From positions 1,076,560-1,140,559 of the forward strand of contig OZ038434.1 of the NCBI GenBank assembly GCA_964036275.1: a stretch of DNA of 64,000 bases, in the 5' to 3' direction. Below, one piece after another: positions 1 through 12,826 of this stretch. Source of the DNA: Litoditis marina (lineage: Eukaryota; Nematoda; Chromadorea; Rhabditida; Rhabditidae). The position numbers and the translations under genes were made by a program. The notes beneath the pieces were generated by a model. The model was given only the letters and a program-made list of their open reading frames with translations, had not been told where the DNA came from and searched no databases. The first letter of the stretch is position 1, and every line of letters begins with the position of its first letter.

Positions 1-2
1 TC

Positions 3-44
3 GGAAACTCGCACAAAGCGGTCGAGGACAAGGGACAACGAAAG
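3..44 (+). CDS. Possible upstream exon of the small basic gene (partial)
   Basis: Bases 3-44 are open in a frame reading GNSHKAVEDKGQRK and end at a possible donor (GTATTG, 45-50). Joining to the acceptor at 970 keeps phase 0 into the 976 exon. It is short and the donor is weak, so this is only a candidate. Confidence 0.25.
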
Positions 45-75
45 GTATTGATTGATTGATTGATTGATTTCATCA
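45..75. repeat. (ATTG)n tetranucleotide run
   Basis: About six tandem ATTG/TGAT units followed by TTCATCAGG. Such short runs often mark the 3' tail of a degraded retroelement; here only the tail is visible. Confidence 0.5.
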
Positions 76-107
76 GGATCAGGCTCGTGAGATCCATATA
101 TAGTGCT

Positions 108-341
108 GACATTTCCCAACTGGACTCGTTGGCAGCGTGCCAAAAACTTTGCAAGACTGTTATTTAGAGAAAGCATATATTTTACAGAAAGTTTTGCTGA
201 ATACGAGCTATAACTAAGGGGAAGAACCATTCACATACATTTCTATTCTTTTGAAGTATTTCAACATGTTCAAAAACTGCCTTGAAATTTCATTGACAAG
301 CTGCCCAAGTCCAGTTGGGAAATGTACAAACTATAAGTTTA
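108..341. mobile_element. Foldback (MITE-like) element, family C
   Basis: The left end ACATTTCCCAACTGGACT is repeated inverted at the right end (AAGTCCAGTTGGGAAATGT), with GTTGGCAGC/GCTGCCCAA continuing the arm. The ~170 bp interior has no ORF. Imperfect terminal inverted repeats, small size and no coding capacity fit a non-autonomous DNA transposon. The arm resembles that of family B (a GGCRGCGTGCCAA core), so the two may be related. Confidence 0.65.
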
Positions 342-414
342 CGAGTTTGATTATGATTAGGGGAACATTGACTTTTTACACCCCACCTTTCTGAATTTGT
401 ACCTGCAATACAAA

Positions 415-660
415 AGTTTGAGGATGGGGGATAAAAAGTAAACATTTCCGGTATTGAAGTTCAGCCCCCCACTCGTTGAAGTTTGACCCCCGACCATTGA
501 AGTTCTACCCCCCACCGACGCAGGTGGGTAAATAGTAAATGTCGAAGTTGAATTTTGACCCCCCCCCCCCTCTCCTAGATTTTCAGGTTTCAGGTTGAGT
601 GGGGGGTTGAAGTGCTACGGGGACCCAACTAAAGTGGGGGGCGATACTTCAATTTTTCCA
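415..660. repeat. C-run cassette array, left locus
   Basis: Short units of about 22 bp, each TTGAAGTT-(C/T)-NN followed by 5-6 C residues, repeat from 450 to 570. From about 600 the G-rich complement appears (GTGGGGGGTTGAAG, GTGGGGGGCGATACTTCAA), so the block is partly inverted. The minus strand carries several runs of five or more G and could form G-quadruplexes. A second array of the same style lies at 46550-46930. Confidence 0.6.
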
Positions 661-975
661 TGATTAGGTATGAACACAGTTGTGTTCCTAATTGATCGAT
701 TAGATTAATGATGAGTCTTCAAGTGATGCTCAGAGCGTGTGAATGTGAACTGCCAATCAAAAATTAGAGGAAGTGTGATATGTGAAACAGGGTGTACGTT
801 GTTGTATGAACAGGTCTTCTGTACAAATGGTATTGCATAAAAACATGTCTTCCGTTTTGTTTATTGATTGGATGTTAGAACATGTATTTATTTGCAGCAG
901 TTTCGGCAATTATTATTATTGTCTATTTTTTATCACTTTGTTGTGTATAGCGTATATTTCTGTTTGTAGGCGATC

Positions 976-1534
976 ATGGCTGACGCAAAGGCCCCGCGAG
1001 ACGTGAGAATCCGTCAGATGAAAAATGGAACGGGCCACGTATCGAAAATGTTGCCGCACGCCATTGAAGTATCGAAGGCAAGGAAGCAGATATTCGAAAG
1101 TGGTGAGTCGAGATTGACTAATATTTGGAAGTAGACAGGCTCTAGTTGCCCTTTCAGAAATAGTAAAAACATTATATTAGGGAGACTAATCATTCCCCTT
1201 TTCTTCATCTTCAGAATAAAATATTTATTCCTCATTGAAAACGTACCTTTCTTTTCACATTGGTAGCAGAGGAAGTTTAAGTATATATGGGATTAGAGAA
1301 TTGGGAGAGAAATGACATGAAGAGTACACTCCACTCATTACTCTCTTCCTCTTCCTTTTTATCTTCAATCTTTGATCTTTCTCAGGCTCCAAATCGTCGC
1401 TGGCCGCTATTCCGAGTGCGGTTATCAACCGAAGTTCCTCGGTTGGAGCCAAGAAAACGTCTGAGAAGAAAGTGGTCAAGAAGGGCGCTCTCATGGCAAA
1501 GACTATGAAAATGCTCAACATCAAGAGGAGATAG
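976..1534 (+). CDS. Small basic protein, unknown function (3' end of gene, two exons)
   Basis: Two exons, 976-1102 and 1386-1534, join in phase 1 across a 283 bp intron with donor GTGAGT and acceptor TTTCTCAG, giving 91 residues and a TAG stop. The protein is very basic, starts MADAKAPRDVRIRQMKNG and ends in a Lys/Arg tail (MKMLNIKRR) after a Ser-rich middle. It has no signal peptide or membrane segment. TTTGTAG precedes the ATG by 5 bases, so this may be an SL trans-spliced start. Alternatively the exon joins an upstream exon ending at base 44 (donor GTATTG), whose frame GNSHKAVEDKGQRK runs into AIMADAK in phase 0; the gene would then begin outside the window. I do not recognise the family. 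A nuclear or nucleic-acid-binding role is only suggested by charge. Confidence 0.6.
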
Positions 1535-3195
1535 GGAAGAGGTGGGCACTTTTAGTCTTTTAGATATAGGAAATGTAGCATTATTTTTCTCTGTTCTGAA
1601 ACAAAGTTCAAATTTGAAAGTACAAATCGTCTTAAGTTGCACTTGGTGTACTTTGTGTGAGAAAAATGTCACATTTACGATTTTTTGAATAGACAAGTGT
1701 TAAATAATCGTCCGGAATGATGAGACCGACATTCAGGTTACTAAAGGCGGAAATTATTTTACTTTAGATTGCTTTTCCGGCTATTTAGTGTGGGGGGGGG
1801 GAGAGAAATACCAGTTCATTGGAAAAGTTTAGCGTATTCCAGTGTTTTCTGCCTCTTCAACGTTGATTCATCGTCATCGAGTCGTCCCTACAGTATTATA
1901 TCCATCTCAACGTAGTCATATTGTACCGAAACGTCATATGGCCAGTTTCAGTCATGTTTTTAATTTGTTTTCTTTGTATATTAAATCTTGCGGTGGTTTG
2001 GTAGCATTTTTGTTTCTAATTAATTTATCTCATTCATCATGTTGATTAGGTGTCTCTAGGGAAGTTTGCTGCTGTTCTGCATATCTGGTATATGGATAGT
2101 GTCCTCAAGTAAGCCTGGTAGCTCTAATATCATATCTTAGATATTTTGTGCTTCTATTTATGTTCGATTTAGTGCCTTTTTCGCATCGTACTTAGTTGGT
2201 AGACTCTTATCAACAATCATTCACCGCAGGAATTGAAAGATCTGTAGATGAGAAATACATTTACAATGTAAATTGTGAAGATCAAACCTAATAGAGATAT
2301 ACATTACGATACATTACATAGATATAATTTCTGCGGTGGTTTGCATAGTTCATCATCACATACTTCTACTTGTTTGATAACCTTAATAATATTACTCTTC
2401 ATATACAATACAGAATCCCAAATATAGTAGCGATTCGAAAGAGCTTCGAGAGTGCTTGGTTTAATAGTGATATTCTCTTCTTGTTTCTTTCTGTCATTCT
2501 GTTTTTTAGTCTAATTTTACTCGGAGTAGCTTTCATGCTTAGTTTCTTCGATCGTTTCGTGCTTTTCGTTTGTAGGTTTCATAGGTGTGTGATAGTATTT
2601 TTGTATTGTTTTGCATGGTCATTATGTTTGGTGAGAAGGGTGTAATATACTATACGGTTTCGCTGAATCAGATAAATTATGAGTAAACAATTACCCTTCT
2701 CACTATCTCACATCTAGATGAGTTTTGTTTCAAAGGCTCGTCTTGGTTAGTCGCTTATTTTGAATTAGTTCTATATTCCGAGTGGGTAGTAACGGTGGGT
2801 CATTGGCTGGGTTTCAATCGTAGCTTGAGTTGTGGTAGTCTTTCCTTCCTCTTTACCCTATCTATTCAATATTCTGTGATGTTCCCCTAATAAATAAAGA
2901 CGTCTAGTCGTTGTTTTGTTTTTTGTTCCGGGACGGAGTTTCGAAGCGAACGAAGTTGCATTTATAGTATTTTGTCAACGGGTTGGTGAGTAATCAGTTA
3001 TACATACGTTTTGCCTTATTTACCTCAAGTTTTTAGGACATGGCCTAAAATATTGTCAGCATAAGAGTTACTCAAATCAGTTAACCCTCCTCTAGGGTTC
3101 TTACGTGTTTTCAAAAACTCCAATTCCCACTTTATACGATGAACAATCTCATGTGCATAGTCGTTACTGGGACTACGCTATGCAATATACCTGCT

Positions 3196-3455
3196 AAGCC
3201 TCCGTTATAGTCTGTTTCATTCCTACTGAGACTCTTACAGTGGGAATACAACACTTTCAGTGCGCCATAACTTGCGTAAATGTTATCGGGAAGTTAACAG
3301 TTCTAGGATTCGATCTGATTCTTCATCAAGAAGATTATTTCAAAATGTTTTCAGAAAAGTTGAGCTTTGAATTAGAAAAACAGTCATTGAAAAGTTCGAG
3401 TGTATACTGTAGTAGTCTCATCAGGAATGGTGTGGAATATACCATGTACCACCGA
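3196..3455. mobile_element. Foldback element, family B, copy 1
   Basis: The left arm TTTCATTCCTACTGAGACTC and the degenerate right arm ACTGTAGTAGTCTCATCAGGAATG are inverted. The right half is roughly the reverse complement of the left half of the neighbouring element at 3468-3660. No coding capacity. Confidence 0.55.
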
Positions 3456-3467
3456 GAATTTAGTTCA

Positions 3468-3660
3468 CATCATTCCTACTAAGACTCCTACAGTACACAT
3501 TTGAACTTTCGAATGACTGTTTAATAGTGCAAACTTCAACTTTCTCAAAAATGTTGTCGAACACTCTTTGTATGCGAAAATGGTTAATCTTTTCGAAAAT
3601 ATTCACTCAACCAAGAATTACGTAATGCTACTGTAGGAGTCTCAGTAGGAGTGAAAAATA
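3468..3660. mobile_element. Foldback element, family B, copy 2
   Basis: CATTCCTACTAAGACTCCTACAGT at the left is matched by ACTGTAGGAGTCTCAGTAGGAGTG at the right, a near-perfect 24 bp inverted repeat around ~145 bp of non-coding DNA. It lies 10-20 bp from copy 1, as expected for local or nested insertion. Confidence 0.65.
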
Positions 3661-3664
3661 CTAT

Positions 3665-3885
3665 ACAGTTGTCGCTTGAAGAAAGCTCGGGGTATACTGT
3701 ATATCGCACTTCGCGCTGTGTACGAACACAATGACGCGATTCGCCAACAACGTTGATGTAAGCTCAGTTGGTATAGTTGTAGTGGTTAGCGTCGGCACCT
3801 CCCAAACTTTTGGGTCCGGTTCGAGTCTCACACGAGGCGTGTATTTTATAAATTTTGCAGCGTTTTAGTTTATTCCAATATGGTT
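3665..3885 (+). mobile_element. tRNA-derived SINE-like element, copy 1
   Basis: Leader GGGTATACTGTATATCGCAC is followed by a tRNA-like body with an A box (AAGCTCAGTTGGTATAG near 3760), a second A-box-like TAGTGGTTAGCG, and a B box GGTTCGAGTCT at 3818-3828. TATTTTATAAATTTTG follows. The same order recurs at 10266, 47085 and, inverted, 62702. It does not fold as a clean tRNA, so it is not called as a tRNA gene. Confidence 0.6.
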
Positions 3886-4528
3886 TGTGTTCGTTCATAG
3901 TGGTGGTATTTTAGTGATGAAGACCACCCGGCTATCACTGGTCGCAATGCACTTTCTGACATGGTTTCAAGGTTTCGCCCACTCTCTCTCGTCTGGCAGT
4001 TTTCTCGAGAAAAACCGGAATATCTCCAGAAAACCTGCTCTCAACAATGTTGTCTCTCAGATTAAAACTAAAGATTTCATAGTAGATGACTGACAATTCT
4101 GTTCAAACTTTCACATAAAATGTAATCGCCATCGTCAGCAAAGTGTATGACTTTTTTGTTCAATTTTATCGTACTTTTATCTTGTTAATTGTTGCAATTA
4201 CCAACACACCAATGTACTCTAAATTTTAGAGTTGAAGTGTCTGTTTTATACTAGTAGTAATATGTTTAACTTTCATCGTTTCATGAGTCGGTATCTGCCC
4301 ACAACATGACAATGACGGAATATTACCCTCCGCGCGGCTGTTCCCATTTGGTCTTCCAACTCGCTCTTTTTTCTATTTTCCCTTTCTCTTCTCCCATTGT
4401 CTATAATTTGTATAGATCACAGCAATGTCTGTGGGAATATATTGTTTCATAGCCGGCGTCTCAACATCTTGTACACTTTGAAGGTCTATCAACCATAAAC
4501 CGTTCACAGGGATCGCTGTTTCCAAATC

Positions 4529-4652
4529 AATTAGATACGGTGTATTGCCCTATATCGCTGTGTTTGTATCTGGACCCAGTCGCTTAATGGTCAAATGAAT
4601 TATTGTGCGCATCGAGTTCAAACTACAACTCTGCCTTGGTCATACCCTGCAG
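4529..4652 (+). mobile_element. Foldback element, family A (GTAGTTTGATC), copy 1
   Basis: Left end GGTGTATTGCCCTATATCGC then TGTGTTTGTATCTGG; right end GAGTTCAAACTACAAC...GGTCATACCCT. Same order as the fuller copy at 15062, but diverged. Confidence 0.55.
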
Positions 4653-5505
4653 CAATCACAGATTTGTACTGTCTATGTTTGACTTCATTACGGTAACCTT
4701 GTTGTGACAATGACAACTCCTGCAACCTGAAATAGCAGACTCATTTTCTCCCTAAACTGTCCTGTACAGTCCATTTACGACATAAACACGAAATTTACGC
4801 ATTTACAGCCTCAAATGCAGGTCAACAAATCTGAATCTTGGCGAACCTTCAAGAGTTATGGAACCGGTGTTTTTGATGGCGAAATTGTTAGCAATGGAAG
4901 AAATACCGAGTGCGATTGCAAATCCAACATATTTGGATGAAAATCAGTTTCACAACCTTCACGAACGTTTGGCGTGACCATGTAGTACAATTAGGACATC
5001 TTTTGATTCTTGGACAGATAGCCTGGAGGTCGAAAGCGTAGAACTTTGGTTGAAGTGGAGGGGTACGGGAGAGACCAACGGAATCAATGAAGTTAAGAAA
5101 TTTCACTGGTAGAGTAGAAGCCAGGAAATTAACATGAAATTGTCTCGGATAAATATACTACATGATCGACTATGTACTACTTTTATCAGATATTATAGAA
5201 AATTTATACAGAAGAAGAGTACAATTTTATTTTTCCTTCCCTATTTGTTAATTACCCTATAAAATAAGAAAATTCATTTTTTCCTGGGTTGATTCTTTCA
5301 CTTCGGTGGATCGGTCACACTTTTAAAAAAAGTACCAGGCGTCCTACAAACATTGTTGTTTTAGTTAGTGGTTTCGGTGTTTTGCAACAAGGGTCTCACG
5401 CTGCGTTTAATGTGAAGAAATGGGTGGCCAAACCCATAGAGTTGGCTGGTTCCATTGCACCTATGCGGTGTACTTCGTCTTATCCCGCTGTCTTGATAAA
5501 CTTTG

Positions 5506-5649
5506 TTTCATTTCCACTGAGACCCATTGGCATCGTGCCAAGATTTTCGCAACATTACTTCATACAGCAAACACAAGTATTCTGAAGACATTTTTTATTT
5601 ACATGTTTTTATGAAACTAAACAACCGCCAAGTCTCAGTAGGAATGACC
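5506..5649. mobile_element. Foldback element, family B, copy 3
   Basis: Left end CACTGAGACCCATTGGCATC and right end CCGCCAAGTCTCAGTAGGAA match, in opposite orientation, the two ends of the element at 39384-39592. The right end abuts a family A copy. Confidence 0.6.
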
Positions 5650-5751
5650 AAAACTATAGTTTGATACCGTTACTTCTGGGTGGAAATTCGTAAACTTTGG
5701 GTAGTACTGAGATCAAACTACGACGAATATTTGGTCATTCCCTATAGCCAG
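5640..5751. mobile_element. Foldback element, family A, copy 2
   Basis: GGAATGACCAAAACTATAG then TTTGATAC at the left; GATCAAACTACGACGAAT then ATTTGGTCATTCC at the right. The arms are inverted over about 25 bp, so the copy can form a hairpin. Confidence 0.6.
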
Positions 5752-7545
5752 CGCCCACCCACAAAGAATGAACAGGTCCTCTTTTTGTGTTCTACTTCAT
5801 TTACTCTACTTTACCATGCATTCATCAATTTTCAAAAGAATTGAACCGCTTTCGTCATGCTAACAAACTTGTATATAAAGTTTTACTATCACTCTAATAT
5901 CTTATACACATTTCATATTATATACTTATATATTTATGTGTACAGTTCGATTCGAGTTCGAACCAAGTGCGCCGAAAAGTTTCTAGTGACCCAGTTTCAC
6001 ACTCATTTTTTTCCAATCCACCACGCTATTCACAGAATTATGCAATCTTTGATTTTTGAATTTTAATTTTAGTCATAAAATTGAAAATTCCCAAGTAGAC
6101 CACAGTAAACAAGCTGAAACCTATTGTGTTCTAGTAATGTTCCTGTACTTTCTGCATACTAAAAAAATATGAATTCTTCAAACTTCTTAGAAAACAAGTA
6201 GAAATAACAAGTGAGAACACCAGTATCATGTAGATTCGATGTAGGAATGATTTCAACTATGGGTTGTAATAGATGTATTTGCGATTCAACGCATACATTC
6301 CATATTGCAAGTGGTGGCATGGAATTCATGAATTAGAAAAAATATGATTTATCATTTTATATGTGAAAGTCAATAGTGAACAAGGTTTGACTTTTTTCTA
6401 TAACATGACTGTTGTACTTACCGAAAATACAAATTGTACCCTATACTTGTTCTCTCTTTTTCTCTTATCTTCATTTGAACTTCTTAGTTGATAACAAATG
6501 ACCGAAATGACCACTACTAGCCTCTTCCATACTATTATACCCCACAACTACGCACGCTGACATTTTTACGCTATAAAATAAACCGAAATAGTTTAACTGG
6601 AGCTATGTTAACGAGAACGAAATTGTTACATAAATGAATATATACAATATTTCTACTAATTCTTGTATAGTGTTTGATGTTTTCTTTTCCACAAAAAGAA
6701 GAGAAACGTGGCTATTCTATCCGAAATACTACTGGTTCTTCTATTCTGCTTTCTGCAAAATGCCAGGTTTGAACAGACTCAAGAATTGGTCCGTAACTGG
6801 TATGTTCTGATTACTTTTGATTTCGATCTTATTTGTCCAAGCACTCTTTTCCGTGGCATTTATAGAAAGTTCAATATTCATTTTTCACTTTCTATCTCTT
6901 GATTATTTATTTTGTTCACTAATATCTGGACCACCGGTGCACAATCTGGCACTTTTTCTAAGGTTATCGAATAAAAAACGTGGGAATCAATGGGATAAGA
7001 CTTATATTGATAATCCTAATCTTGCCGTACCTGGTCTAGACTTTCAGAACGCCATGCTGCACGAATTCTCTCTAGACTCTCTACTCTACTAAACAATAAA
7101 TTCTTTACGAATTTATATCGACTACAAACTCGTAAAAAAGTGAGGTCATGTCTTCCATTAGTGAAACAGCGATAGACCACAATGCACCTTAAATTTGACC
7201 TCTCTGACCTGCCTAACGATTGATCTGTAGAGTTTGATCCGCCAGGTGAATCAGACTACACTGCTTCCTTTTTCCATCTTCCATATTTGAACATTTTTCA
7301 TTTTTATTTTTCAGGATACCTTTTTGTTTCGACATTCAATGCTAATCCATTAAATTGTCGTTTTCACATGCTATTACTGGGTGTTCCGCATGTTAATTAA
7401 TGAGTTCCCTCTTGCAACAAAGAACTACTACTCTCTCCGTCTCACTCTCTCACCTCGCCACACTCTATCGCTCCACTGCCTTCTCTCACTTCCCCACACT
7501 CTCTCACATCTTCACACTGCTTCCGCTCGTCGAAATATTCCACAT

Positions 7546-7650
<105 letters not shown>

Positions 7651-7797
7651 CTCAACATATTCACCGCTTGTTCTGAATCACCCGTTTTCAAATTTAAATT
7701 CTTTTGCAGCTCCAGACCCTTTAAGTTGTTTTATTACTAGTTTCTATACAGCTGTATTGTGTATAGTGTAGCAAGATACAGATTTATAAAAATTGGT

Positions 7798-7973
7798 ACA
7801 GAGAGAGAAAGAAAGGGAGACATATAGCAAAAAGGGCGTGGAGGGATACTGAGAGAGTATTAGAGAGGGAGAGAGAGAAAGAGTTATAGAGAGGGAGCGA
7901 GAGAGCGAGAGGGAGAGAGAGAAAGAGTTATAGAGAGGGAGCGAGAGAGCGAGAGGGAGAGAGAGAGAGATAG
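7798..7973. repeat. Imperfect (GA)n tract with an internal ~46 bp direct repeat
   Basis: Purine-rich tract in which a block containing AAAGAGTTATAGAGAGGGAG occurs twice in tandem. It is complementary to the (TC)n run 150 bp to the left. Confidence 0.9.
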
Positions 7974-9978
7974 TGAAACCGGCTGGCGTGTCGGGGGGCT
8001 GGCTATAGCAAGTGCATTCGTATTGATTTTGCACTTTTGCGAGGGTCTTTTTTTCATTCTCCGCTGGGGAAAAACTAGCGTTCGCAACACACCCACCCAA
8101 AGCTAAAATCGGCTCTTTTTACGTTTAAAAAAGTGTTTTCGTGAAGTTTTTCTCATTTTCATTCAAAGTTTCTACCTATCTATTCGCTATATATATTATG
8201 TTCTTATTATAGTATGTTTGTTTTCTATATGATAGAAATAGATGCATTATTTGTTTTCCTAAACAATACACTATTACAGTACGTCTGGTCTTTTTAGTTT
8301 AAATGATTGTTATTATTGCTGTAATCCTACTGTTTTTTGACTATGCTTTTTGATAACTTTTTTGAGTATATTCCCCATAAAGACTTTTCTATTATTCCTT
8401 CACCGATCTCAAACTATTAAACATCTCGAAATAAGAAAAAAATGTAACCTTTGACGAAATAATAGTTCACTAATTTTCATGCCTAGAAAAACAAAAAATC
8501 CAACAAAAAAAAATTAATTCCACATAGTTTTGGTCTGATTACACTAGAAATGTTCAGCTTTGTACAGTCAGAAAAACGTCCAATCGATTGATTCCATAAC
8601 GTTTCATATGTGATTCGTGAGTCTCTGAGAGTTACTAGTCACTAGTCACTAGTGTGAACTTCATTTTTTTTTCAACCATTTATATTTCTTTCTGAACCAT
8701 GTTATTGCTTACAGTTATTTTATACTTTCTGACGCATAGCCCATTATCATTACTACTTTACTTTTACTCAGTATGAGCCCCCGTTCCAAGTTGAGTGTTC
8801 TAATCAACCTTTTAATAGCATGTTGGCAGTTTCCATAGTATCTAGTTTGCTCTCTCTAGCTGCATAGAGGGTGAGCGCTATTATATATATTTTCTATTTG
8901 AATCGTATATTTTTATTCGTCAGTGGATTGAATCACCTCTTGCTACCACAAACGTTAGTCTTGTGAAGTAAAGTTCAAAACACCTTGCAAAGTTTCTTGA
9001 AAATCGGCAAATACATTCTTCAAACTACTCAAAATCTGTATTGTACCTACCAAAGTAGTTTTGGAAAACTGCGAATGATGTTTCTAGTTCATGCGTGTTC
9101 TTGAGTTGACTTTTCCGAAAAGTTCCATCTGTTTCTCTAACCCGGTGAATTTATTTAGTCGGTAAACGTGCCCAAACATCAATAGTTGCCTTCTTTTTAT
9201 GATAATCGTGGCTAAGTGAGCGATCCAGAAAAAAGTACTACTAATCACGTCTTTTATACCCTGATTGGATTATTACGTCTTGAGCAGGAACTAATTATAG
9301 AAGAGAGCCCAATTGCATGTAGTGTGTGGTAAGTTTTAGAAAATAGAAATAACAAGTTTTCAACAAAATAAAAGTTAATACAAAGAATGTGATAGAGAGA
9401 GAGATGTAGATTGATGAACTGTATATCTTACTTTTTCTGGGTATGAACTTCTTACGGATTGCACTGAATAATGTGCTAAGCCAGAGTTTTTGGTCATACG
9501 TACGTATCCTGAAGGAGGTAGCTATATTTTTTATATTGTAAACTAAAAGAGATATTTTCCATCATTTTTTATCCACACTTTCCAAATTTCTCCGGTTCTA
9601 CTATCATGTCATTCCTCAATACAGTATTTCTTACTCTTCCCTTTTCTTTCCCATTAGTTTTCGTAAAGTGTTCCAAGCAAGATCATATGACTTTTGGCTA
9701 GATTGGTATAGTCTGTTTCACAAATCGATGACCTTCTACAGTACTCTACCACACATTTAACAAATTATTTCACTTGGAAAACATGAAAATGTTAGTATGG
9801 AACTTTCAGAGTTTGTAGTAGTGTAGGTAGAAAACACAATGTCGAAAATCGGAACTCATTTGAAATCTCTAAATGCCGAATTTTGATCAGGAAGTTTGAG
9901 CGTATTACTGTAGAGGGTTATAAATGTATGGAACACACTTCACCTTGGTGTTGCCCAAGGCCAGGTTACAGTGTGTGA

Positions 9979-10066
9979 CCAAAGTTATAGTTTGATCTGC
10001 ACACATAGAATTATTTGTGGATAACCTCTGAAACACATGGGAATCAAACTACAAACACAGCAGATC
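9979..10066. mobile_element. Foldback element, family A, copy 3
   Basis: GACCAAAGTTATAGTTTGATC is matched by inverted GGAATCAAACTACAAACACA, followed by the GCAGATCCG side. Compact copy with a ~40 bp loop. Confidence 0.6.
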
Positions 10067-10265
10067 CGTTCAACTTGTACAGTTTATGCCTTTTTCTAGA
10101 GAAAACACAGTTTGTTCTGTATTGTAAGTTCTAGTGTCAACATCTGGTATGATAATTCAACTAGCTTTACTCGGTGGATAACATTTGTTCAGAACCGCTA
10201 CTTTCTTACTATTTTGATTTGTATTTTTCATTTTCCCAATATATTCATTTACTCGACATCTATAG

Positions 10266-10490
10266 TCGTCGCCAACGGAAAGGCGGGAGGGTACTGTATA
10301 TCTCACTTTCCGCTGTGTACGCACACATGTCTTCGGTTCCAAAGCTTGCCGGTTATAGGCACCAATAGTGCAGTGGTTAGCGCTTTGCTACGAGTATTTT
10401 GCTCGCAGGTTCGATTCCGGCGAGAGAATTTATAAATTTGGGACCCATTATATCACATGGTGGTCTCGAACAGTATCGGTAACTTTTATT
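10266..10490 (+). mobile_element. tRNA-derived SINE-like element, copy 2 (best preserved)
   Basis: Leader GTACTGTATATCTCACTTTC and CGCTGTGTACGCACA, then an A box TAGTGCAGTGG at 10366-10376 and a perfect B box GGTTCGATTCC at 10408-10418, then AATTTATAAATTTGGGACCC and a tail shared with the copies at 47085 and 62702. Box spacing (~42 bp) fits an internal RNA polymerase III promoter. No ORF of its own. The 3' tail sequence shared by copies argues against four independent tRNA pseudogenes. Confidence 0.7.
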
Positions 10491-11572
10491 ACTATCAATT
10501 TGTTTTACTGTTCCAATGATTATTTGATCTTCGAAACACTAGAGGCGCTACATTGTAGTTCTCGATTCGTAGTGGCCCTATCAAATGTCCAGGAGAAGCT
10601 TTTCTTATCTTTTGAAAATGTGGTCACAAGAATCGTATTCTCAACCGTTTGTGAGTGCAGAGAATTCTGTCAATTTGTGAGAATGAGATTTTCTTCAAAA
10701 TTTTGTTTCATTGAGAATGACGACAATGTATGTGCTATCCGTCTATAGTGATAAACTTGTGAAGTTTCTCTTGGATTATTTTGTACAGTTATGGGTGTGA
10801 ACTTTCTCAAGACTGAATTTGAACTTGAAGTTCTGGAATGAAGTTGAAACCAGAAGATAGAAACGGGTAAATAGAGAAGTACTGGGGTTTTCTCAAACGG
10901 TCTGGTGGTAAATGCATTTTGAGGGTCACACCTGGTAACTGCTCAGGTTGACGAGGTTAAAAGGGGCCGAATTGAATGCTCAAATGGTAGGAAAAATTGA
11001 GACAACTCGGTCTACACCAATATCCTTTTGAGATTCTAACCGTAAAAGCTCTATTTTTGTAATTTAGTTAAATTTTTCCCTAGGTCAGACACGCAGAGGG
11101 AGTTTCGGGCTGACGGGAAAACAAGCGACGTTTGTAGTTTGGTTCTCATACAGCAAAGTTCAGTCAAGATTTCATATAGGAATTAGGTGACTTGGGACTC
11201 ATTCACTGGCAGATGCACAACTTTATCATCAACCGTTTCACAAACCAACTCAAGCAATGGATATACCCAGAGACAACGTTGGAAACGGCATGTATAGTAC
11301 TCTTCACTTTGGCACGGACTTCTATGACCTACAACCTACAAGATTATTCGGAACTGATGATCAACTGTTCAGCATGTTAAATTTCACAGAAAATCTCGAG
11401 ACTATTTTCTGTAGGCCAGCAACATTTTCCGAAGATTTTTTTTGGAAATAAAGACATATGCAAAATTGAAACTGCTTACTGTAGTTCTGTAGTAGTTTAC
11501 TTAGCACTGAATTATACTATTATCTCTCCTCTTCTGTACAAGTGCCGTGACGATTGTATCAAACGTAGGAAT

Positions 11573-11955
<383 letters not shown>

Positions 11956-12204
11956 ATACTAAATAAAATAGTGATATAATATTTCTTCTTTCTTCGTCTT
12001 ATCAACAGTTCACAAAGTCACGTGGTTTCTTCGTAATTGACACCTTTCAAACTTTCCCCTATTATCACCCCTTCGCTAGTCGTATTTCTTCGAGTACAGC
12101 AAAGATAGTAAGAAGGATTACACCAGCTATTCTCTACAACTACAACTAAATATCTACATCACTAGAAATATATAAGAATAAAACAATACATACCGAGCGT
12201 GTTC

Positions 12205-12337
12205 ACAATATCCGTGTAAACGCGTGTGTAAACGTGACTGTTAACATCGTGGCGACATGTCAGGACCCTGCCACGTCTATGTCTCACACTTATCGAGCAT
12301 ATCGTCATTGTTATTGCGACAAGCTAGTGACTGGACG
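12205..12337 (+). promoter_or_regulatory. Candidate daf-12 distal promoter region
   Basis: Just upstream of the most distal first exon are two GTAAACG words (12216-12222 and 12228-12234), close to but not identical to the forkhead core GTAAAYA, and one GTTAAC at 12239-12244. No clear TATA box. The promoter role is inferred from position. Confidence 0.35.
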
Positions 12338-12496
12338 ATGTCTAGCGGATCAGAACCTAGCCAGGACCCTGCCGGCAACTCGCCGGCAACCGGCCCGGAT
12401 CGAGCAGCCCAAAACATGGATATGAACCCCTTCCTAAGCCACTACTTCAACCAGTTGTGTGTAGGACAGCAACCTTTTGTGGACAACTACTGGCAG
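12338..12496 (+). CDS. daf-12: daf-12 alternative first exon 1 (most distal)
   Basis: Open from ATG 12338 ([19 protein letters not shown]...) to a GTACAA donor at 12497 in phase 0, encoding 53 residues ending [10 protein letters not shown]. An in-frame ATG at 12257 could add 27 residues. Joins in frame to 17225 (NLVHPIPIG). It is GC-richer than its flanks, as expected for coding sequence. Confidence 0.7.
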
Positions 12497-12794
12497 GTAC
12501 AAGTTCACTTTTACCCCAGAATTTTTTCGACTATTGGTAAAGTAAGCAAATCAATGATTGATGTCAAAGATTATATTTCCCTAGTTATCTCAAACTTTTT
12601 CTCTTTCACATACTAACTATCGGTGGTACCTGTTTCAAATCTTTCTTTCCTCTCTCTATCTTTTATTCTCTCTCTCCCTCTCTCTCTATCTCTTTCTTCT
12701 TTCCTTCTCTGTCCCTCTCTCTCTCTCTCTTCTTTTCTTTCCTTCCCTGTCCCTCTCTCTCTCTTCCTTTCTTCCCTTCTCTCTCTCTCTCTCC

Positions 12795-12826
<32 letters not shown>

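Noticed and set aside
4809..4976. Plus-strand frame after TTTACAG ending HNLHERLA
   Set aside because: Plausible terminal exon but 55 codons arise often by chance and no upstream exon was found.
10361..10425. tRNA gene
   Set aside because: A and B boxes are good but acceptor and T stems do not pair; shared flanks with other copies indicate a SINE.
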